Positions 26,704 to 35,015 of a stretch of DNA of 64,000 nucleotides are shown here, one piece after another. The notes under the pieces are model-generated. The model had not been told where the DNA came from, did no database searches, and was given only the letters and a program-made list of their open reading frames with translations. Source of the stretch: Panacagrimonas sp965216805 (GTDB taxonomy: Bacteria; Pseudomonadota; Gammaproteobacteria; Nevskiales; Nevskiaceae); contig NZ_CBDCGN010000002.1 of the NCBI RefSeq assembly GCF_965216805.1, forward strand, positions 434,001-498,000. Reading direction: 5' to 3'. The translations under genes and the position numbers were made by a program. How positions within the stretch are numbered: position 1 is the first letter of the stretch; every line of letters begins with the position of its first letter.

Positions 26704-28095
26704 ATGCGTATCAGAAAGTATGATTTTGACTACAGCCGTCGCATCTTCATGGAGAAGGTGGCGATGGGTGCTGGAGCCGGGGTATTGGCGCCGTTGTGGC
26801 CGACGATTGCCAACTCTGCCGATGACATCAGCAAGGCCTATCCGGACGAGCTGCTGTCCATCGAGATGTACACCAAGGGCAAGGTCAAGCCAGGTGACGT
26901 CATCACCGCCGACAACGTCGAGGTGGTCAAGGATCTGCTGGAGCCGATTGCCTACGAACAGGTCAAGAACCACGGCCGCCGGATCAATATCGTCGAATCC
27001 AACAAGGACGTCACCAAGCTGTTCAACGCCACCTACCTGGAAAAGACCCTGCAGAACAAGGGACGCGCCAAGGTCGGACCGGACGGCAACATCTGGACCG
27101 ACGGCGACACCTCCAAGCCCTGGATTGGCGGCCTGCCCTTCCCCGACGCCACCGATGGCTTCCAGACCCAGGCCAACCTCACCCTCAACTGGGGACGGCA
27201 TGACTACAGCCAGTACGCCATCCCCTTCTACAGCCTGAACCCGGACGGCGAAGTCGGCTACCGGCATGAGCTGGTGTGGTGCGAACTCAACACCACCTCG
27301 CGCCTTGACGGTACCGTGTTCCAGGGCCAGGGCGACAAGCTGCGTCTGCAGTCGGTGTTCTTCACCGCCCCCAACGACACCAAGGGCAGCTCCTTCCTGT
27401 CAGTGTGGTACTACGACCAGCGCAAGTTCCCCGATCTGTACGGGTACTTCCCCGCGTTCAAGCGCGTGCGCCAGTTCCCCACCAACCAGCGTTTCGAGCC
27501 GCTGGTGCCGGGCGTCACCTTCTTCCTGTCCGACGCCTGGGCCGCTGGCGACCCCATCCTGACCTGGGGCAACTACAAGATCGTCAAGCGCATGCCCATG
27601 CTGGGTGCGATCTCGGGCTACCACAATTGGCCGGGCGGCAAGCACCCCACCTGGGACATGACCACCCATGGCGGCCCCAAGGGCAAGACCTTCTACGACA
27701 CCTGGATGGAACTGATTCCCGAAGCCATCGTGTTCTCGGCCGAGCCCACCGGCTACCCACGCGCCCCGGTGGGTCGCAAGGAAGTCTATGTGGACGCCCG
27801 CAACATGATGTTCCCCAGCCAGGTCACCTATGACCGTCGTGGCGACATCTGGAAGCAGTTCGAGCCTGGCTTTGGCCAGTACAAGAACGATGTCGAAGAG
27901 ATTCTGGCGCTGGACGGCAAGCCGGACTGGAGCTGGATCTACTGCCATACCCACGACATCCAGTCGGGCCGCATGACCCGTTTCCGCCACGAAAAGAGCC
28001 TGCCCTCGGGCTACAAGAGCAAGTACTCGACCGAAGGCGAGGACGTCTATAACAAGTACCTCACCACCTCAGCCATGGCACGCCTGGGGACCTGA
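26704..28095 (+). CDS. DUF1329 protein with Tat-type signal, copy 1
   Basis: The 463-aa protein has a Tat-like N-terminus: SRRIFMEK at residues 11-18, then a hydrophobic stretch, with probable cleavage near ANSA. The mature part shows the DUF1329 core (KPGDVITADN, RKFPDLYGYFPAFKRVRQFP, YDRRGDIWKQFEP, HDIQSGRMTRFR), a LolA/LolB-like beta fold. Such proteins are usually periplasmic or outer-membrane associated and often accompany outer-membrane proteins in pathways for hydrophobic compounds; the molecular role is unknown. It lies downstream of the carboxylase operon with its own upstream palindrome, a GAGGAGGG ribosome site and a terminator, so it is probably transcribed separately. A near-duplicate follows. 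Confidence 0.82.
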   Translation: MRIRKYDFDYSRRIFMEKVAMGAGAGVLAPLWPTIANSADDISKAYPDELLSIEMYTKGKVKPGDVITADNVEVVKDLLEPIAYEQVKNHGRRINIVESNKDVTKLFNATYLEKTLQNKGRAKVGPDGNIWTDGDTSKPWIGGLPFPDATDGFQTQANLTLNWGRHDYSQYAIPFYSLNPDGEVGYRHELVWCELNTTSRLDGTVFQGQGDKLRLQSVFFTAPNDTKGSSFLSVWYYDQRKFPDLYGYFPAFKRVRQFPTNQRFEPLVPGVTFFLSDAWAAGDPILTWGNYKIVKRMPMLGAISGYHNWPGGKHPTWDMTTHGGPKGKTFYDTWMELIPEAIVFSAEPTGYPRAPVGRKEVYVDARNMMFPSQVTYDRRGDIWKQFEPGFGQYKNDVEEILALDGKPDWSWIYCHTHDIQSGRMTRFRHEKSLPSGYKSKYSTEGEDVYNKYLTTSAMARLGT

Positions 28096-28135
28096 GGCAG
28101 AACTGTCCACGACAGAACGGTTGTCTCCTCAACAG

Positions 28136-28166
28136 CGCCCGGCCTTTATGGCCGGGCGTTTTTTTT
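28136..28166 (+). terminator. Rho-independent terminator after DUF1329 copy 1
   Basis: A 9-bp perfect stem CGCCCGGCC / GGCCGGGCG with a 5-nt loop is followed by eight T. It is nearly identical to the terminator after copy 2. Confidence 0.93.
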
Positions 28167-28307
28167 GCTAGGTCTGGCCGCGTCGCGGTCGTGTCTCCAG
28201 CATTCGCGACCACGGGGCTTCGGCCTATTTACCGAATACAGGAACCCAAGTTCGCGTAAACGCCGACAAGCGGTGCGTCCACTGCATTGGAAGCCCCGTA
28301 GATAGGA

Positions 28308-28357
28308 CATCTGATCGGTTTTCGGAACGGTAATACAGGTTTCGGGTCGATCAGATG
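28308..28357. promoter_or_regulatory. Perfect 10-bp inverted repeat upstream of DUF1329 copy 2
   Basis: CATCTGATCG (28308-28317) and CGATCAGATG (28348-28357) are exact complements 30 bp apart, about 85 bp before the ATG. The 30-bp centre contains two related GGTTTTCGG/GGTTTCGGG blocks. It could be a two-site operator or a leader hairpin. It is unrelated to the palindrome before copy 1. The rest of the 347-bp gap between the copies holds only the terminator. Confidence 0.45.
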
Positions 28358-28442
28358 AGGAACCCATAAAGTCGGTGTCGGGCTTGCGCCCAGTCACCGA
28401 ATCCCAGCGCAACGATTTGAGGACTACGGTAGGAGACTCACC

Positions 28443-29834
28443 ATGCGTATCAGGAAATACGATTTTGATTACAGTCGCCGCACATTCATGGAGAAGGTCG
28501 CCATGGGTGCCGGGGCGGGCGTGTTGGCGCCGTTGTGGCCGACGATTGCCAACTCTGCCGATGACATCAGCAAGGCCTATCCGGACGAGCTGCTGTCCAT
28601 CGAGATGTACACCAAGGGCAAGGTCAAGCCAGGTGACGTCATCACTGCCGACAACGTCGAGGTGGTCAAGGACCTGCTGGAGCCGATTGCCTATCAGCAG
28701 GTGAAAGAGCAGGGTCGCCGCATCAACATCGTCGAGTCCACCAAGGACGTCACCAAGCTGTTCAACGCCACCTACCTTGAGAACACCCTCAAGAACGCGG
28801 GTCGCGCCAAGCTGGATGCCGACGGCAACATCTGGACCGACGGCGACACCTCCAAGCCCTGGATTGGCGGCAACCCCTTCCCCGATGCCAAGACCGGCTT
28901 TGAAGTGCAGGCCAACCTCACCCTCAGCTGGGGTCGTCACGACTACAGCCAGTACACCGTTCCCTTCTACAGTCTGAGCCCGGACGGCGAAGTCGGTTAC
29001 CGGCATGAGCTGGTGTGGTGCGAGCTTAACACCACCGCCCGCAGCGACGGCACCGTCTTTCAGGGCCACGACGACAAGCTGCGCTTCCAGTCCGTCTTCT
29101 TCACCGCCCCCAACGACACCAAGGGTAGCTCCTTCCTGAGCGTCTGGTATTACGACCAGCGCAAGTTCCCCGACCTGTACGGGTACTTCCCCGCGTTCAA
29201 GCGCGTGCGCCAGTTCCCCACCAACCAGCGTTTCGAGCCGCTGGTGCCGGGCGTCACCTTCTTCCTGTCCGACGCCTGGGCCGCCGGCGACCCCATCCTG
29301 ACCTGGGGCAACTACAAGATCGTCAAGCGCATGCCCATGCTGGGTGCGATCTCGGGCTACCACAATTGGCCGGGCGGCAAGCACCCCACCGACGACATGA
29401 CGGTCCACGGCGGCCCCAAGGGCAAGACCTTCTACGACACCTGGATGGAACTGATTCCCGAAGCCATCGTGTTCTCGGCCGAGCCCACCGGCTACCCACG
29501 CGCCCCGGTGGGTCGCAAGGAAGTCTATGTGGACGCCCGCAACATGATGTTCCCCAGCCAGGTCACCTATGACCGTCGTGGCGACATCTGGAAGCAGTTC
29601 GAGCCTGGCTTTGGCCAGTACAAGAACGACGTGGCCGAAGTGGCCGGTCCTGGCGGCAAGCCGGACTGGAGCTGGATCTACTGCCACACCCACGACATCC
29701 AGTCGGGCCGCATGACCCGTTTCCGCAACGAGAAGAGCATCCCCTCGGGCTACAAGCGCCAGTTCACCACCGAGGGCGTAGACGTCTACAACAAGTTCCT
29801 CACCACTTCGGCGATGGCACGCCTGGGGACCTGA
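28443..29834 (+). CDS. DUF1329 protein with Tat-type signal, copy 2
   Basis: This 463-aa paralogue of the preceding gene has the same length, the same Tat-like start (SRRTFMEK) and the same DUF1329 motifs. By eye about 40 residues differ, concentrated at residues 85-215, around 398-405 and near the C-terminus. About 95 residues in the middle are identical, and long DNA stretches (for example around 29160-29390 and 29410-29630) match copy 1 almost base for base, while flanking parts differ at silent sites. This pattern suggests gene conversion after duplication. Its upstream region is unlike that of copy 1, so the two may respond to different signals. Confidence 0.82.
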   Translation: MRIRKYDFDYSRRTFMEKVAMGAGAGVLAPLWPTIANSADDISKAYPDELLSIEMYTKGKVKPGDVITADNVEVVKDLLEPIAYQQVKEQGRRINIVESTKDVTKLFNATYLENTLKNAGRAKLDADGNIWTDGDTSKPWIGGNPFPDAKTGFEVQANLTLSWGRHDYSQYTVPFYSLSPDGEVGYRHELVWCELNTTARSDGTVFQGHDDKLRFQSVFFTAPNDTKGSSFLSVWYYDQRKFPDLYGYFPAFKRVRQFPTNQRFEPLVPGVTFFLSDAWAAGDPILTWGNYKIVKRMPMLGAISGYHNWPGGKHPTDDMTVHGGPKGKTFYDTWMELIPEAIVFSAEPTGYPRAPVGRKEVYVDARNMMFPSQVTYDRRGDIWKQFEPGFGQYKNDVAEVAGPGGKPDWSWIYCHTHDIQSGRMTRFRNEKSIPSGYKRQFTTEGVDVYNKFLTTSAMARLGT

Positions 29835-29857
29835 GAAACCTGTTTTACGTTCAAATG

Positions 29858-29889
29858 CGCCCGGCCTTCATGGCCGGGCGTTTTTTTTT
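29858..29889. terminator. Rho-independent terminator after DUF1329 copy 2, overlapping a convergent gene
   Basis: A 9-bp perfect stem CGCCCGGCC / GGCCGGGCG and nine T follow copy 2. The last codons and stop of the opposing glycosyltransferase lie in the same bases, so the hairpin serves the boundary between converging transcripts. Confidence 0.92.
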
Positions 29890-30890
29890 GGCGCGATCCG
29901 GAAGCTGCGTCTGAACAAGGCATCCAACGGATTGGTGGACAGCCAGCGCAGGACTTCCCGGCGATCCGCGGTCCTGCCGGACTGGATCGCCGCGCGTTCG
30001 CGCCAGGTCGCCGGAAGGCCGGCCAGGCCGTCGCGCACCGCCGTCAGCATCGCTGCACGCTGTGCAAGCGAACCGCGCTTGAGCACGCTGCGCAGCAGCG
30101 TCCATGCCACGCTGCCCGGCAGGCTGAGGGCGAGCCAGGGCATCGGCAAACAGCGTGTCAGTACCCAGATCAGATTGCGGTTGCCGTGGTAAAGCGAAAA
30201 AACGCTGGTGCCCGACTCGGTGCTGGCGCCGCCAACGTGTTGGATCTGCGCCAGTGCTGACTGCCACACCTGCGCGCCCTGCAGTCGTGCTCGCAGGCAC
30301 AGGTCCACATCCTCGACGTAGCAGAACAGTCGTTCCTCGAAGCCGCCCAACCGTTCGAACCAATCCCTGCGGATCATCATGGCGGCTCCGCAAGCCGCCA
30401 GGACCGGTCCTTGCGCAAGCACAGCCGGCACCGGCCTGCCGTAGCCGGCACGCCAGGTCACGCCGAACAGGGACAGACAGTCACCGCTACCGTCCATCGT
30501 CGTCGCTGTCCCGGCGCGGAACTGGGTGGACCCGAAGATCGAATAATCCGGATGCCGGCGTGCCTCCTCCAGCAGACAGTCCAACCAGTTCGGGGCCGCG
30601 ATGGCATCCGGATTGAGCAACGCCAACCACGGCGCGACGGCGTCGCGTGCGGCCAGATTGTTGCCGGCAGCGAAGCCCAGGTTATGTGGCAGCGCAATGC
30701 GTCGAAACCGCCGGTCCGGCAACGTTGGATAAGCCGACTCGTCGGTGGACGCGTTATCTACCAACACCACCTCGAACTCCGGCATCGTCTGCATGCGCAA
30801 GGACTCCAGGCAGCGTGCGAGCCAGCGGCCGCTGTTGTAATTGACCACCAGCACGCGCACACGGGGTGGATGCGGGGGAGCACCGCTCAT
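29868..30890 (-). CDS. Family 2 glycosyltransferase, probably rhamnosyltransferase-like
   Basis: The 340-aa protein has the GT2 fold: nucleotide-binding VLVVNYNSGRWLARCLESL, the VDNASTDES loop, DPDAI-like LNPDAIAAPNW, and FCYVEDVDLCLRA containing the metal and acceptor acidic residues. It resembles WbbL-like O-antigen or rhamnan transferases. It lies 4 bp downstream of rfbD, so dTDP-rhamnose is the likely donor. The C-terminus (APKKNARP) is encoded by the complement of the terminator of the facing gene, an oddity that leaves only dispensable-looking tail residues in the hairpin. Confidence 0.87.
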   Translation of the reverse strand: MSGAPPHPPRVRVLVVNYNSGRWLARCLESLRMQTMPEFEVVLVDNASTDESAYPTLPDRRFRRIALPHNLGFAAGNNLAARDAVAPWLALLNPDAIAAPNWLDCLLEEARRHPDYSIFGSTQFRAGTATTMDGSGDCLSLFGVTWRAGYGRPVPAVLAQGPVLAACGAAMMIRRDWFERLGGFEERLFCYVEDVDLCLRARLQGAQVWQSALAQIQHVGGASTESGTSVFSLYHGNRNLIWVLTRCLPMPWLALSLPGSVAWTLLRSVLKRGSLAQRAAMLTAVRDGLAGLPATWRERAAIQSGRTADRREVLRWLSTNPLDALFRRSFRIAPKKNARP

Positions 30891-30894
30891 GGTC

Positions 30895-31770
30895 TTATCC
30901 GGCCGCCAATTCGCGCAGCGCGGCGTCCAGCCCGACCCGCCAATCCGGCGCGGTCAAGCCGAGTTCCGCGCAGGCGCGCCCGCTGTCGAGGCGCGAATTG
31001 CCGGGGCGCGGCGCACGTGTGGGGTACTCTGCGGTGGCGATCGCTTCGATCTGCGGCAGGCTGTCAATCAAGCCGGCCGCCTGTGCGCGGATGAGAATCT
31101 CCTGTGCAAATCCGTGCCAGTTCAGATGTGGCACGCCGCCGTAATGCCACGTGCCCGTCGGCACGGGCTGGCCGTCCATTAGTCTGCCCGTCAGCGCCAG
31201 CACGGCTTCTGCGATGTGTCCCGCCCAAGTGGGCCCGCCCCATTGGTCGCTGACGACGCGCAGGTGGTCGCGGGTTGCGCCCAGGCGCAACATGGTCCGT
31301 ACAAAGTTGCTGCCATGGGCAGCGAATACCCAGCCCACGCGCAGAACCGAATGCCGCTCTGCGCTGCGGGCCGCCAATTCACCGGCGAGCTTGGAAGCGC
31401 CGTAGATGCCGCGCGGATTGGCGAGGTCATCTTCGCGGTACGGCCGTTCCAGCTTGCCGTCAAAGACGTAGTCGGTCGAAAGGTGGATGAGGTGAGCCTG
31501 AGCCTGCTGCGCATAAGCGGCCAGAACCTCGATGGCGTCGCGATTGACGCTAAACGCCAGGGCGGATTCGTCTTCCGCGCGGTCCACCGCGGTGTAGGCG
31601 CCGACCGACAACACCAGCTCCGGGCGAAATCGTTGCAGCCAAGGTCGCAGCGTGGCGGGGCGGGCGAGATCGAACTCGGCCCGACCCGGCGCCAGCAGCT
31701 GGAAGCCGGCCGCTCTCCGACGCACCTCGGTGCCGACCTGCCCGCTGCCGCCTGTCAGCAGGACCCGCAT
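30895..31770 (-). CDS. rfbD: dTDP-4-dehydrorhamnose reductase
   Basis: RfbD performs the last step of dTDP-L-rhamnose synthesis, NAD(P)H reduction of dTDP-4-keto-L-rhamnose. It has the Rossmann motif LLTGGSGQVG, the active-site STDYVFDG region and the YGASK catalytic Tyr-Lys pair. Starting at ATG 31770 gives 291 aa with the usual N-terminus; an ATG at 31785 overlapping the rfbC stop is also possible. It sits between rfbC and a glycosyltransferase. RfbA and RfbB are not in this window. Confidence 0.93.
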   Translation of the reverse strand: MRVLLTGGSGQVGTEVRRRAAGFQLLAPGRAEFDLARPATLRPWLQRFRPELVLSVGAYTAVDRAEDESALAFSVNRDAIEVLAAYAQQAQAHLIHLSTDYVFDGKLERPYREDDLANPRGIYGASKLAGELAARSAERHSVLRVGWVFAAHGSNFVRTMLRLGATRDHLRVVSDQWGGPTWAGHIAEAVLALTGRLMDGQPVPTGTWHYGGVPHLNWHGFAQEILIRAQAAGLIDSLPQIEAIATAEYPTRAPRPGNSRLDSGRACAELGLTAPDWRVGLDAALRELAAG

Positions 31771-31777
31771 CGTCCGC

Positions 31778-32332
31778 TCAGTCATAACCGGGCAGGTCGG
31801 GGTGGTCCGACAGTGCGGGTAACTCGCGGTCCTTGCCAGAAAGTATGGGCGCCACCCCCGTGTCCGGCCAGACGATGCCGATATCCGGGTCATTCCAGAT
31901 CACGCCACGTTCCGATTGCGGGTGGTAGTAGTCGGTACATTTGTAGATGAAGTCGGCCTCCTCCGACAGCACCAGGAAGCCGTGCGCAAAGTCGGGCGGT
32001 ACATACAGCATGCGGTGACGAATATCGTCGAGCTCCAGACCGAACCACTGGCCGAAATGCGGCGATCCGCGGCGGATGTCGACCGCCACGTCAAACACCC
32101 GACCGCGCGAAACCCGCACCAGCTTGCCCTGTGGCTGCACGCGCTGGAAATGCAGGCCTCGCAAGGTGCCCCGACGCGACCGCGAATGGTTGTCCTGCAC
32201 GAACCGCCCGCCGATGCCGGCCTCGCGCAGCAGCGAATCGCGAAAGGTTTCGACAAAAAATCCACGAGCGTCGCCATGAACCTCAGGCTCCAGGACGAAT
32301 ACGCCAGGCAGTGCAGTGGAAGCGACGTTCAT
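31778..32332 (-). CDS. rfbC: dTDP-4-dehydrorhamnose 3,5-epimerase
   Basis: RfbC epimerises C3 and C5 of dTDP-4-keto-6-deoxyglucose. The 184-aa cupin-like protein has GVFVLEPEVHGDARGFFVET at the start, the catalytic-His region RGTLRGLHFQ, and YVPPDFAHGFLVLSE, all typical. It is the first gene of the minus-strand rhamnose unit, so its promoter should lie in 32333-32507, shared divergently with the flavoprotein gene. Confidence 0.95.
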   Translation of the reverse strand: MNVASTALPGVFVLEPEVHGDARGFFVETFRDSLLREAGIGGRFVQDNHSRSRRGTLRGLHFQRVQPQGKLVRVSRGRVFDVAVDIRRGSPHFGQWFGLELDDIRHRMLYVPPDFAHGFLVLSEEADFIYKCTDYYHPQSERGVIWNDPDIGIVWPDTGVAPILSGKDRELPALSDHPDLPGYD

Positions 32333-32507
32333 GCGACAGACTCTGAAGCGCGGTGCATTGGTGAAGCGGGGTAGAAGAAGGCTAACAGCTTGAAGCCGGC
32401 TCTCCCAAGGTCGTATCCGGGCGCGCCGGCTGCACTAAAATGCGGGCTCCGGTCCGGCCCGCGCGCGGACACCCCAGTTGCCGGCGCAAGGGCGCCCATC
32501 CGATCCC

Positions 32508-34046
32508 GTGATTGCCGCCACCACCCTCAGCGAAGCTTTCGGTCATTGCTACCTGACCGACCCCGAACGCTGCCGTCCTTACGAAGTTCCCGAACGAGGC
32601 CTGCCGGGCTACAGCAGCGGTGTACTGCTGCCGGATACGCCGGAGCAGGTTTGGCAGGCGCTGGAAATCGCCAACCGCGAGGGGCTGAGTTACGTGCTCA
32701 GCGCCGGTCGCACCGGCTTGGTCGAGGCGCAGCGGCCGCAAGGCGAAGTCGTGCTGAGCCTGGAGCGCCTGCGGGAGGTGAAAGCGTTTCGCCTCGCCGA
32801 CGGACGCGGGTGCGAGTTTGCGCCTGGCATCGGCATCGATGAGGCGCGCCGGCAGTTACTGGCGTGGTGGACGCACCAGGGACGGCCCGAGCTGGCCGGT
32901 GCCACCGTCATCGCCGAGGCGGGCCTTGCTGTGGACGCGCTCAACGAGCTGCTTGGCGCGGTCGGTCGGATGTTTCCGATGGAGATGGGATCCACCGCGA
33001 CCGCCAGCGTCGGCGCCTGCGTGGCCAATGCCTCGGCCGGGGCCAACGCGGTGTGCTACGGCACCGCTGCGCATATGGCGGCGGCGGCTTGGGGTTACTG
33101 GGGCGATGCGAGCGAGGCGGGGCCGTGTAGCGCTGGAGGTTGGACGCGACCCGCGGTGGACGAGCTGGCCATCGATTCCATGCGTCTGCCGCCTGCCTGG
33201 GGACTGGCCGGATCGCAGGGCGTTTTCGGCCTGATCACGCGAGTCGAGTTACGTACTCAGGCGATCCCGCAAAGTCGGGAGGGCGTGCTGCTGGCAGTGG
33301 ACGGCATGCCCGAAGCGATGGCCCTGCTGTCGCTCGCCCGCGCCGAATTCGGCAACGGCATCGAAGAATTCGAGTTTCTGTCGCGCAGCGCCGTCGAGTT
33401 GGTGCTGCGACGCCGGGGCGGCGACGTGCGCCTGCCGTTCGATGCCACCCCGGACCTGCCCTACCTAGTGCTGCTGCAGATCAGAAGCGATCGCGAGGAC
33501 GAAACCCTGGCCGAGCGGCTCTATGCATTCTGCAGCGGTGCCGGCGGAATCGATGACCGTCGCATCGGCTACGCGCCGCTGCCCGCGCTGAAAAAAATCC
33601 GCCACTCGGTGACCGAGGCCAGCAACCTCGAACTGCGCGCCCTCGGCGGCGGTCGGCTGTCGTTCGACACGGCCACCCCGGTGGCCCGTTTCGGTGCTTA
33701 TCTGCACAAGCTGGCCACCGAACTGCGCCGCATCCGGCCGGATGTGCAGCTGATCGACTTCGGTCATGCCGGCGTCGGCGGCGCGCACCTGCACCTCCTC
33801 GGCAGCGCCGATCGTTCGGTCGCTGCGGATGCCGCCGAACTGACCCGCTGCGTCATCAACATCACTCTGGACGCTGACGGCACTTTCAGCGCCGAGCACG
33901 GCGTCGGACCGAAGTGGGCAGACGAGATGCTGTCCTGCACACCGGCGGCGCGGCTGCAGGAACTGGCCGCGCGCAAGCGCCGCTACGATCCCCGCTTGGT
34001 GCTGCAGCCGCGCAGCTTCGGCTTTGACCGTCTGCTGAAAGTTTGA
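32508..34046 (+). CDS. FAD-linked oxidase of the GlcD / D-lactate dehydrogenase type
   Basis: The 512-aa protein has an N-terminal PCMH-type FAD domain (LSAGRTGLVEAQRPQGEVVLSL, then EMGSTATASVGACVANASAG) and a C-terminal FAD-linked oxidase cap ending with DGTFSAEHGVGPKW. This is the arrangement of D-2-hydroxyacid dehydrogenases such as D-lactate, glycolate or D-2-hydroxyglutarate dehydrogenase. It probably donates electrons to quinone or cytochrome c. GTG 32508 was chosen as start; an upstream TTG is possible. It overlaps the permease gene downstream, suggesting transport and oxidation of the same hydroxyacid. Confidence 0.82.
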   Translation: MIAATTLSEAFGHCYLTDPERCRPYEVPERGLPGYSSGVLLPDTPEQVWQALEIANREGLSYVLSAGRTGLVEAQRPQGEVVLSLERLREVKAFRLADGRGCEFAPGIGIDEARRQLLAWWTHQGRPELAGATVIAEAGLAVDALNELLGAVGRMFPMEMGSTATASVGACVANASAGANAVCYGTAAHMAAAAWGYWGDASEAGPCSAGGWTRPAVDELAIDSMRLPPAWGLAGSQGVFGLITRVELRTQAIPQSREGVLLAVDGMPEAMALLSLARAEFGNGIEEFEFLSRSAVELVLRRRGGDVRLPFDATPDLPYLVLLQIRSDREDETLAERLYAFCSGAGGIDDRRIGYAPLPALKKIRHSVTEASNLELRALGGGRLSFDTATPVARFGAYLHKLATELRRIRPDVQLIDFGHAGVGGAHLHLLGSADRSVAADAAELTRCVINITLDADGTFSAEHGVGPKWADEMLSCTPAARLQELAARKRRYDPRLVLQPRSFGFDRLLKV

Positions 34047-34945
34047 GCGCATTCTTGCTCCTGCTGACCTGCCCGTTACTGGGTTGGATGGCGGCGCGCT
34101 ATCGGTGGGTGCCCGAAGGTGCGCGCGACGGCATCAATGCCTGGGTCCTGCGCATCGCCTTTCCGGCCTTGGTGCTGGAACTGGTGCCGCGTTTGCAATG
34201 GGACAGCCGCCTGCTGTTCGCCGCCGCCACCCCGTGGCTGACCGTGCTGGGGGCCGCCATCCTGATTCCCCGGATCGGGCGTCGCGCCGGCTGGAGTCGC
34301 GACAGTATCGGCGCGTTGGTGTTGACGTGCGGGCTGGGCAACACCGCTTTCATCGGCTTGCCCATGATCCAGGCGCTGGCAGGTCCGCAGGCACTCGGAC
34401 CTGCGCTGATCGCCGATCAGCTTGGCAGCTTTCTGGCGCTGTCTTCGGTTGGGGTGGTGCTGGCGTCCGTGTATGCCGGGGATCGCGTCGAGGTCCGCGA
34501 CGTGGCGCGGCGTCTGTTGAAGTTTCCACCTTTCATAGCACTGCTGCTCGCGTTCGCGGTGCGGCTGACGGTCGGCGACTGGCCGGCGCCGGTTTCGACC
34601 GTGCTGCACCGCCTGGGCGATACGCTGACCCCGCTGGCCTTGTTCGCCGTGGGCCTGCAGTTCCGCTTCGGAGCCCTGCGCGGTCGGGCGCCGATGCTGG
34701 CGACCGGATTGGCGTGGAAGCTGGTCCTGGCGCCGCTGGCAGCGGTGCTGCTGGCCTCCGCTGTGGGCGTGGGCGGTACGCCGATGCTGGCTGGGGTGCT
34801 GCAGGCTGCCCAGGGCCCGATGATTACTGCGGGCATTCTGGCGCAGGAGCACCGGCTGGATCCGGAGTTGGTGACCGTGGTCGTCGGCGCCGGCATCGCC
34901 ATCTCGTTCGTCACCGCGCCGTTGTGGTACCTGCTGTTGTCGTAA
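34043..34945 (+). CDS. AEC-family transporter (auxin efflux carrier-like permease)
   Basis: This 300-aa inner-membrane protein has about ten hydrophobic segments in two five-helix repeats. TCGLGNTAFIGLPMI is the characteristic broken-helix motif of AEC/BASS-type carriers, and the second-repeat equivalent is AAQGPMITAG. The TTG start overlaps the TGA of the flavoprotein gene, which suggests translational coupling. Family members carry malate, malonate and other organic acids; the substrate here is unknown. Confidence 0.83.
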   Translation: MSAFLLLLTCPLLGWMAARYRWVPEGARDGINAWVLRIAFPALVLELVPRLQWDSRLLFAAATPWLTVLGAAILIPRIGRRAGWSRDSIGALVLTCGLGNTAFIGLPMIQALAGPQALGPALIADQLGSFLALSSVGVVLASVYAGDRVEVRDVARRLLKFPPFIALLLAFAVRLTVGDWPAPVSTVLHRLGDTLTPLALFAVGLQFRFGALRGRAPMLATGLAWKLVLAPLAAVLLASAVGVGGTPMLAGVLQAAQGPMITAGILAQEHRLDPELVTVVVGAGIAISFVTAPLWYLLLS

Positions 34946-35015
34946 CCCGGTGGGCCACCGCGTCTCGATGGCGTATCTTTCGGGCTACCAGATCAACCCG
35001 ACAGGAAAGCCTTGC

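Noticed and set aside
28146..29693. Long minus-strand frame opposite DUF1329 copy 2, with a parallel frame opposite copy 1
   Set aside because: The repeated frame only reflects the duplicated plus-strand gene; no family match or ribosome site was seen.
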